From the NCBI GenBank assembly GCA_020650975.1, contig JAIPMN010020146.1:1-27080 (forward strand): DNA of 27,080 nucleotides. Reading direction: 5' to 3'. The notes beneath the pieces were generated by a model, which saw nothing but the letters and a program-made list of their open reading frames with translations, made no database searches and was not told the origin of the DNA. Position numbers and translations under genes: made by a program. How positions within the stretch are numbered: the stretch's first letter is position 1; each line of letters begins with the position of its first letter. Origin of the DNA: Apostichopus californicus (taxonomy: Eukaryota; Echinodermata; Holothuroidea; Aspidochirotida; Stichopodidae). Of the stretch, positions 10,001 through 19,000 are shown in pieces.

Positions 10001-13000
10001 GGGGGGGTGGGGGGGGGTTAGTTCTGAGGTGATTCGCTCAGATAATGCTCAACCAATTTCAACTTACTTGTGACCTTTTTCCGACAATTTACAAAGAAAT
10101 TAGGGAAAAAACGAATATAGGAAAAAGGGCTCAAAAAGATTGAGACAGGCGCAAGATTTTTTTTTTTTTGGATGGGGAGGGGGAGGGACCTAGTACGCTA
10201 TACATACTATTATTTTGAAGAAGAAACCTGCCATATTTTAAGGATGGATTTAACCAAACACAGATGGTTGTGTGCCATTACTAAAATGCACATAGTTTCA
10301 TGTTTGTAGCAGATTCTCTCAAGTGACCAGAATACAGGAGCAATTCATGCTGCTTCAGGAAATCAGCTAGTAATGAGTCGATGCCAAGCATCTCATTAGT
10401 CCATTAGGCTAGATGAATGTACATCTGTTCTGAATATATCCCAAACTGACCTGCACCTGGATATTTTCTTCTAAGGTATTATATATGTTAAAAGGAGACA
10501 CAAAGCCCAGACATCATTATTGATCTGTCAGATAGAGATAACTGTCATGAACAATTTGACAAGAACAGCTAAAGATAATAATAATAATAATAATTCCATT
10601 TGGGAGATATCACAGATGTAACAAGGCTGAAGACTTGATCAAGTCCAAGACGACACCACTGAGCCAAATGTGCATTAATGTTTAATGTTTTTTTTTCTTT
10701 TTGAAATATTTATATTCTGCAACAGAGATGGGTGTTCCAGACAATTATTCTAAAATATTGAGTCTGGTTATATGACCTAGTGATGCCATTGAAAGTATGA
10801 AACGAAAACTGTTAACATTCTACATTGAGAGTATGAAAGAAAAACTGTTTACATTCTACCTTGAGAGTATGAACCAAACCAAACAGAATGTAAAATGTTA
10901 CAGATCCCAGTGGCACTATGACATCACATATCTATAAAAGTGACAGCTTCCAGACATGACATTTAAACTGTGATACCTCCCAAATGTAACAAGTAGCTGT
11001 TTCTGGTAAGTTCTTCTTCACACAGATCTCTGTCATATAAGCTAAAGATGATGGTTGGGTTTTGTGTTTTAATTTTAGTTACATGCAAATCACAAAAAAA
11101 GGAAAATTTGCAACGTTTTTGGACTTTTGCAGTATTGTTTAGTACCTCCCAAAATGTATTCTAATCAAGCTAGGAAATGACATTAAAAAAAAATGCAAAC
11201 TTGACTCTCAGAAGCTGTTTCAATACCATGCTATATTTTCTGCTATGAAATACCAAGACAAACTTTCATGCCAAACAATTAAGCAGTGATAAAAGAGGAA
11301 AATGAAAAGAAAAAATAGAAGAAAAGAGACACATGTAATGTACCTTTCTTGTATATGACAACCCTTCCGTCCCTGTCAGCGTTAGTTAAGGCTTGCAGAA
11401 AGCTCTGAATATGCATGAGAGGGGAGGATGCCTCCGTAGATTCAAAGGAAGATCCACCTGAGCCAAATGGAAAAAAATGACAGAAAGGTTTGGTGCTTGT
11501 TGAGACATTTGTAAGTCAACCAAAGACTCTCAAGTTGCTGGTAAAACTTCCAAAATTACTTCAACTATTCTGAAGGTTTACAAACATATAATTAACTTTA
11601 TGAAAGAATCAAATAAAACTATCAGTCTTATGTAGGGCTACTAATGATCTGTTTGACTGATAGTGTCCTGTACCACCATTAGTGTTCTGTGGCATTGTTA
11701 CAGTTATGTGGTACTATCAGTCTAATGTAGGACTACTAATGATCTGTTTGACTGATAGTGTCCTGTACCACCATTAGTGTTCTGTGGCATTGTTACAGTT
11801 CTGTGGTACTATCAGTCTTATGTAGGGCTACTAATGATCTGTTTGACTGATAGTGTCCTGTACCACCATTAGTGTTCTGTGTTATTGTTTAAGTTCTGTG
11901 GTACTATCAGTCTAATGTAGGACTACTAATGATCTGTTGACTGATAGTGTCCTGTACCACCATTAGTGTTCTGTGGCATTGTTACAGTTCTGTGGTACTA
12001 TCAGTCTTATGTAGGACTACTAATAATTTTGTTTGACTGATAGTGTCCTGTACCACCATTAGTGTTCTGTGGCATTGGTTATGTTCTGTGGTACTATCAG
12101 TCTAATGTAGGACTACTAATGATCTGTTGACTGATAGTGTCCTGTACCACCATTAGTGTTCTGTGGCATTGTTACAGTTCTGTGGTACTATCAGTCTTAT
12201 GTAGGGCTACTAATGATCTGTTTGACTGATAGTGTCCTGTACCACCATTAGTGTTCTGTGGCATTGTTACAGTTCTGTGGTACTATCAGTCTTCAGTAGG
12301 ACTATCAATAATATTCTCTAGAACTGTTACTGTTCTGTAGCATAAGTAAATTTCTGTACACTGATAGTGTTCTGGAAGACTGTCTGTATATTGCAGGACT
12401 GTTAGTGTTCCTCCCCTCCTGATGTTACTCTGAGAAACAGTAAAGATCATGTGGCATATACTAGTGTACTGTGAATCTTGAATTATTCTGTTAGAATGTA
12501 AGGGTTCTGTGCGAGTGGTAAACTAGTGTTCTGTGAATCTTGATCATTCTGTCAGAATTAAAGGGTTCTGTACGAGTGGTAGACTAGTGTACAGTTATCT
12601 TAATTATGCTGTTATAATGTAAGAGTTCTGTGGTAGACTAGTGTACTGTGAATCTTGATTATTCTGTTAGAATGTAAGGGTTCCGTGAGTGGTGCATTTC
12701 TTCACCTGCTTCATCTTTGATGCTTTTCTCGTTCTTCAAGCCTTTCTGCAGCTGTTGCTCCTTTATCTGTTTTAGGAAGTTGGACATTCCCATCGCTTGG
12801 GATGATTCTTTGATATCCCCCACCAACTTCACCTCTGAGTCCATTTTCTTTTCCACAAAACCGTTGAGCTTTCAAGAAAAGAGATAGATATATATTCGTA
12901 AATTTTGTAACATTGCAAACTTCCAATCAAACCAATCGAACAGTGTTTATCAGCCACACAACATTGATGCTTTCAATGCATCCGATGTTGTCTGCTTGGT

Positions 13001-16000
13001 CGTGCCCTATCAACAGTTTTAAGAACACTGCTAGTATGTATAGTAGTCCATTTCTTAATGCATTACAACATATTAAAATAAGTGGGGCACGTGACATATA
13101 ACTAAATGGAAATGATCCCTTTCATGGTGAGGCATTGATCACATAGTCTCGGAGGCCTAAAGGGTTCCGCAAGTTTCATGGTAGTATCATTGTTACCCAA
13201 AAAAAAGTGATCCATTTTTTATTGGTGAAGCATCAACATTTAAACTTTGCCTTCAACACCCAGATGTAAATATGTCTAACCAAATTTGCAGATTACAACA
13301 GGGACAGATGTTGTTATCCATATCCTTAATTGATAAATTTAACTCTTAATCCCGTCATTGTGGTGTAGTGAGAAATAATTCCTCGGCCTTCTACAGGAAA
13401 GTGACATTATCTGCTTGCGGGAAATTAAAGTAGGTTTCATGTGAGGTGGACCAGAGCCCAAAAAATCTAGTACCAAAATGCAAACAGCTGCTATAAAAAT
13501 GATCCTGGAATATGTGCCATTGAGGTATTATTGAGATAGCATTGCTAGAGGATACACAGAGAGGGTAAAATCAACCTTCTTTATTCATGACTGTTTTTCA
13601 CAATTTTCCTTCCAATTCTTTTTTAGTTTTCTCTTGATATAAAGCGAGAAACAACATTTACCTTATGGGAAATCTTGCTTCTCTGACAATACCGTTGGAG
13701 CTGGAAATGAAGACGGAACAATAACATAAAAAAAAAAGAAACTGGTTTAACAGTTGAAGATGTGAGAAGGTATTCATGTTTTTATCATAAAGGTGTTAGG
13801 TTTTTTTGGGGTATACCTGTTTTCTTTTTTTTTTTACTTATAATATCAGAAAATTTAAATTGAAACTGACTTAGTCCCATGAAGTAAGGATGAATTGTTG
13901 ATTTAATTGTTGAGATACTGGAATCTTGCTTGCTTCTAACAGGCCCTTACCTTAAAGAAGTTAATATTATCAAGTTTTGCCTCAAAGAGAAAGTCATTGA
14001 TTGTAAGCAGCGTGGTAGATGATCCTGGATTAGCCTCCTGTTTCGTAGCTGGAGTTGAGGCGGGTTTTCTCCCTAGTGCACCGATGAAGGCTGTTAGTAC
14101 CTGTAATATCTGTTTGATGTACATCAAGTTCTTGGCTTTGAGTCTACTCCTATTGTCAAGACACAGAAATAGTCAAGTCACTTCAGGGAAGAGAACTTCC
14201 ATAGAAGTAACCGTTTAAAATCTAGTGACACTATTTCTGCAAATTCATTGCAAGCAACTTAACATCAACTTTAATGGTAAAAAAAGAAAAAAAAAGAAAA
14301 AAAAATGACCAAATTATTAAACCATACTTAAAGCTAATTTCCACCAGTTGCTATATGAAAGCAGGTAGTTTGGAAAATACAATGCATTTTGTGGGTTTTT
14401 TTGCCAATGATGTAATAATTGACCTCATTGAGCAAACCCTGTTACTTCAATTTGGATGGCAGACCCTACAGCCATATTAATCCCTTAGCCTTGGACGGTA
14501 GACCCTACAGCCATATTCCCTAATCCGTCTATTGTTTATTACCGGTGCTGTGGCCGAGTGGATATAGGGGGTGGCATTTGAAGCAGTGAGGCTTAGCAAT
14601 CAGTATACCCGGCTGGGTCATGGTATGGTGGGTTTTTCATCCAGTATTCCTTGATCATAAAAGCTTCTTTTTATCTTTTCATTTTTTTTTTCAATTCAAC
14701 CTAATAAATGGTTTCCTATTTTTAGCACAATAAGCTCAGCTGTCTGGCCAATTAACTTCGATAGCAACTTCCATTCAATGTGCAATAAGTCAGTTAGGTC
14801 TTGGCATATGTTCTAAAAAAGTTTATTTTTTCAAATATTTTGCAGGTTTTGAAAGGAACGGACTTTCTCGAAGCATGCAACATCTGTTGTGAAGCTAATC
14901 TAAAAAACTAACAATATTCTGTACTCTTATACTTGTACACAGTGCAACGCTATAAGTACACCATCATTCTTTAATATTTTAAGTTAACATTCCCTGTTAA
15001 GATAATGGCTTGTCTATCTCGTAGAAAATTTAGTATCACAATTTACTATAAAGGTAATCATGCAATAATGAAGTTAAATCAGGTAAAAACCACAGAGACT
15101 AGAAATGTAATGAATTTTTTGTTTTCTTTGGTCTTAAGTTGGTTATCTTGAAGGTTACCATTAAAAATATTTGCATGTGACAAAAAAAAATCTGTAACTC
15201 ACTTGTACCGATGCATGTACTGACCGAGTTGAGAGAAGGCTTTATTGACCTGTTGGGATTGACAAAGGAAGATTCACTTATTGTACAAAATTGGACAACA
15301 TCGCATCTCTATATCACATGTCAATATCACTTGTCAATAATTCGAACACCCTACGAAAGAATTGGTTGCAAATTTCACCAGGAATGCTTAGAAATATGTT
15401 CCTCTTTCACCAATAAAAATTAACATTCCCAACCATAGTCCTTCTCAAGAAACCAAACCATATCAATTTAACAAAACTGGTTGCATTTTACAGCCAAAAT
15501 TTCTTCCTCTACGCCCACCAGACTCCCTGAAGTTGATTGTAAGAACTCCATGAAAGAATAAATCTTCATATCGAAGAAGGTGCAAATGCTGAAGTCTAGC
15601 GATTAGCGTCCAGAGTAACAAACAGTGAAATCTCAGCCCAGATTCTCATATGTAAAGAAGCTAGGCTTGCTTTATATGTGGCTATGAAAGTGATAGGCTT
15701 AGAGTAAGAGTTCATGTTTGCTTTAGAATGCATCAGATTTTCATGTCACCTTCCTCTACAACATTCCTGACAAACCTGACCATGAAGTGACAAAGTTTTT
15801 AGAAATTTTCATGGCAAGAGAAGATTCACACCAAACACAACCAGCAGTTAATCTTGATTAGCTCTTCAAATTACCGCAATATCTGTATGTTTGAATTAAT
15901 CTTTCTTGAAATGATTGGTGACGTATTAAACATGAATAGGATGTATCTACTGCCTTAACTGTTCCATTGTTATATATCTACTGCCTTAACTATTCCATTG

Positions 16001-19000
16001 TAATATATCTACTGCATTAACTGTTCCATTATAATGTATCTACTCCCTTAACATCATAATGTATCTACTGCCTTAACTATTCCATTGTTATATATCTACT
16101 GCCTTTAACTGTTCCATTGTATGTATCTACTGCCTTAACTGTTCCACTGTTATATATCTACTGCCTTAACTGTTCCATTGTAATATATCTACTGCCTTAA
16201 CTGTTCCATTATAATGTATCTACTGCCTTAACTGTTCCATTGTTATATATCTACTGCCTTAACTGTTCCATTGTAATGTATCTATTGCCTTAACTGTTCC
16301 ATTGTTGTTCACTTCCTCGGCTGATAATTGGCTAATTGCACTTCCTTGTGACATACTGCAATGGCATGATGGACGTTTCTTGTAATTTAACACAATTCTG
16401 TAAAGTTTGGTCATTAAATTGAGTAAATTTACAGAATGAGTTTCTGCATGTGCTATCAATGTTATTATTCTTCTTAGAGAAAGACATTTGAAGATGGGTG
16501 AAACCGTGAGATCTGCAGAAGATAGTAAAAGATGTTGGCTATACCTGTCTCCCTGATACTTCCACGCTGTGGACGCTAGATATGGTCTCCAGGAGGTTGT
16601 GTGCTTCATCTATGATGACAATGTTACCATCCAATTTGATACCGCATGCCTCCCTCGTAGATTTGTGAAGCAAAATGTTGTAAGGCAAAACCACGATCTA
16701 CAAAAGCAAAATTTGCTTTTAGAGAAACTACTTATTTTATGCTGTTTTCTGTACGAGCAGCGGTTCGCATAGTTTAGGCCCACTACCCAGGATCTTCCAC
16801 GAGGACTGCGCCATGACCCACCAGATCCCCACCACCCCTCAGAATCGATGTTCGTAATTCCTGAAAATTAGCCGGGACTATAGAATTGATGTTAAAATTA
16901 AATGACTTTATAATCCATCTCCATTGGCAAGCTCTGAATGACTGTGGATTAATTTTCCAATGTCTGGAAAAATCCAACGACCCACCGAATATTTTCGAAA
17001 CCCACTTTTTGGGGTCCCGCCCCGCAGCTTGAAGACCATAGATGTAAAGATAGATTTGTACCATGTGCAGTGTCATTCATCTGAGAGAGTGACCGAACTA
17101 TAACAGAATCAGTTCATACAACATAGCTAGCATTGCCCTTGTGGTACTTCATTCAATCCATCACACCTCTAAGTTATGTTTTACCAGTTTGAAACTTTGG
17201 TTAAAACTCTACAAGTAAAACAATCATGTCTTGGGAACTTGGGAATCACATGTTTATCATATTTTAGAAATTGTGATAACATGCCTTGATGCCCGTCTAC
17301 TTTCATGATACTGACATACATAAACAGCTGGCAGTCTTATCAAAGAAACTTTCTATCAGCAATTCCTCTTTAATTCAATACCTTTCTACAAATATTTTTC
17401 CTTTTCAAGTGTGCCCTGACCTCTTCAGAATTAGGAATTTAATAGTCAATGGGTTTATAGATTTTGTCTACTTTCCCCTAAAACCTTCTTAATCCCAACA
17501 GATTATCAGCTCTTACAGTTCAGTGGACAAATACCGTTCTCAGTTCTATGTAAGTATAACAAAAGAAAGACCCTTCTTTGTATGCAAATGATAACCACTG
17601 ATAACCAACCTTTGATTCAAATCTGAAGTGAATTTTTATGCCATGCACATATCATTGGTGTTCACATCTTATGGGTAACCGACAGAGAGCAAAGAAACTA
17701 TTAAAAGAACATCTTGAATTTCAAGATTTTAATTTCTCCTTTGTTTTAATTGTTGGCCTTCCTGTTTGACAGCAAAATGTTGAGATGTCCAACATGGTTA
17801 TGCTTGTTTTAGTATGACTTAATGGCAAGGATATGTAACATATGCTCATTCTTACTTGAGAAAAAGGCACAGAATGTCTTGTTCCGTAATATGGACATGC
17901 GTTGATTTCCTTCCCAGAATCCACCAGTTGTTCAATGTCTAGAGGTTCCATAGCGAGCTTATCTTTAAATTCCTCCAGTCTAGCTTGATTGTAATACGGG
18001 CAACTGGTGGAGGAGGCTCGCCTCCGTTTTGCGGTTCCTGAATCTTCTTTTGTTTTCTTGGGTACTAGATGAAAGAGCAGGAAATGTAATTTATAGAAGC
18101 TCTGACATCACACTCCTACAAAATCATTTTCACAACATTTATTTCATACACTGATTTGCTATATGAACACTTTATACTTGTAATGTAATGTAAATATTTG
18201 CTCTTATGTTTTTATTATTCCTTTTTATTCTTTGTGTTGCTATTTTTAGTTACCTGCTGCAATTTTATGTACTGTTTGATATCTTTTAGGTATTTATTTC
18301 TGTACAGCGCTTTGAGATTTTATTGGAAAGCGCTTTATAAATAGCACATATTATTATTATTATTAGTCGTCATCAATAACAAACCCCACCAAACCGGTCC
18401 TCTTTTCGACACCACACCCTCAACAAATCTGACAGACAGTACTGTTACATACCTATGATGTTTTCCAGCCATATATTCATACCATTTAGATCAGTTTTTT
18501 GAAATATATGCAAATAACTTTAATTGATCAGAAGACAAACCACTGTTGGCATGACAACCTACCACAAAAGGAGCACTGAACACATCGGTCCAACTCCCAT
18601 CTTGATATCTCAAAGAATTTTCTTTTCTTTTCTTCACCGTTCCTCTCAGATATCAAGTTTGGAATGGAACCACAAACAAACAAACGAACAAAACCCCCCC
18701 CCCCCCAAAAAAAAAAACACGTACTTTGAAAATTGTATGCATGGGCTGATCACAATAGCTAAATCCCAATATGCTCTAGCACCCCCAACTTGGTACACAA
18801 TTAGCTACAGACCTTTTAGCTCAAACTCAAAAGGCCAAAGTAGCTTTTCTAAGCCCAATTTTATACAATAGCTCAAACTCAAAAGGCCTTAGAAGCAGAT
18901 TTTCTAAGCCCGAGTTTATACTTTGTGCCAATAGTTGACCCCTATTTTCCTAAATCAGATCACACATATTTTTTTTCATCTTTACCTGTTTTGTTCCTCT

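Noticed and set aside
14542-14640. tRNA gene
   Set aside because: Only the A-box half is good; no acceptor-stem partner or proper T arm can be formed.
15941-16306. CRISPR-like 31-bp repeats
   Set aside because: Units are directly tandem with no unique spacers, so it is a minisatellite.
16783-17076. 97-codon minus-strand ORF
   Set aside because: It covers a probable hAT-derived stretch upstream of the DEAH exon and shows no transposase motif.
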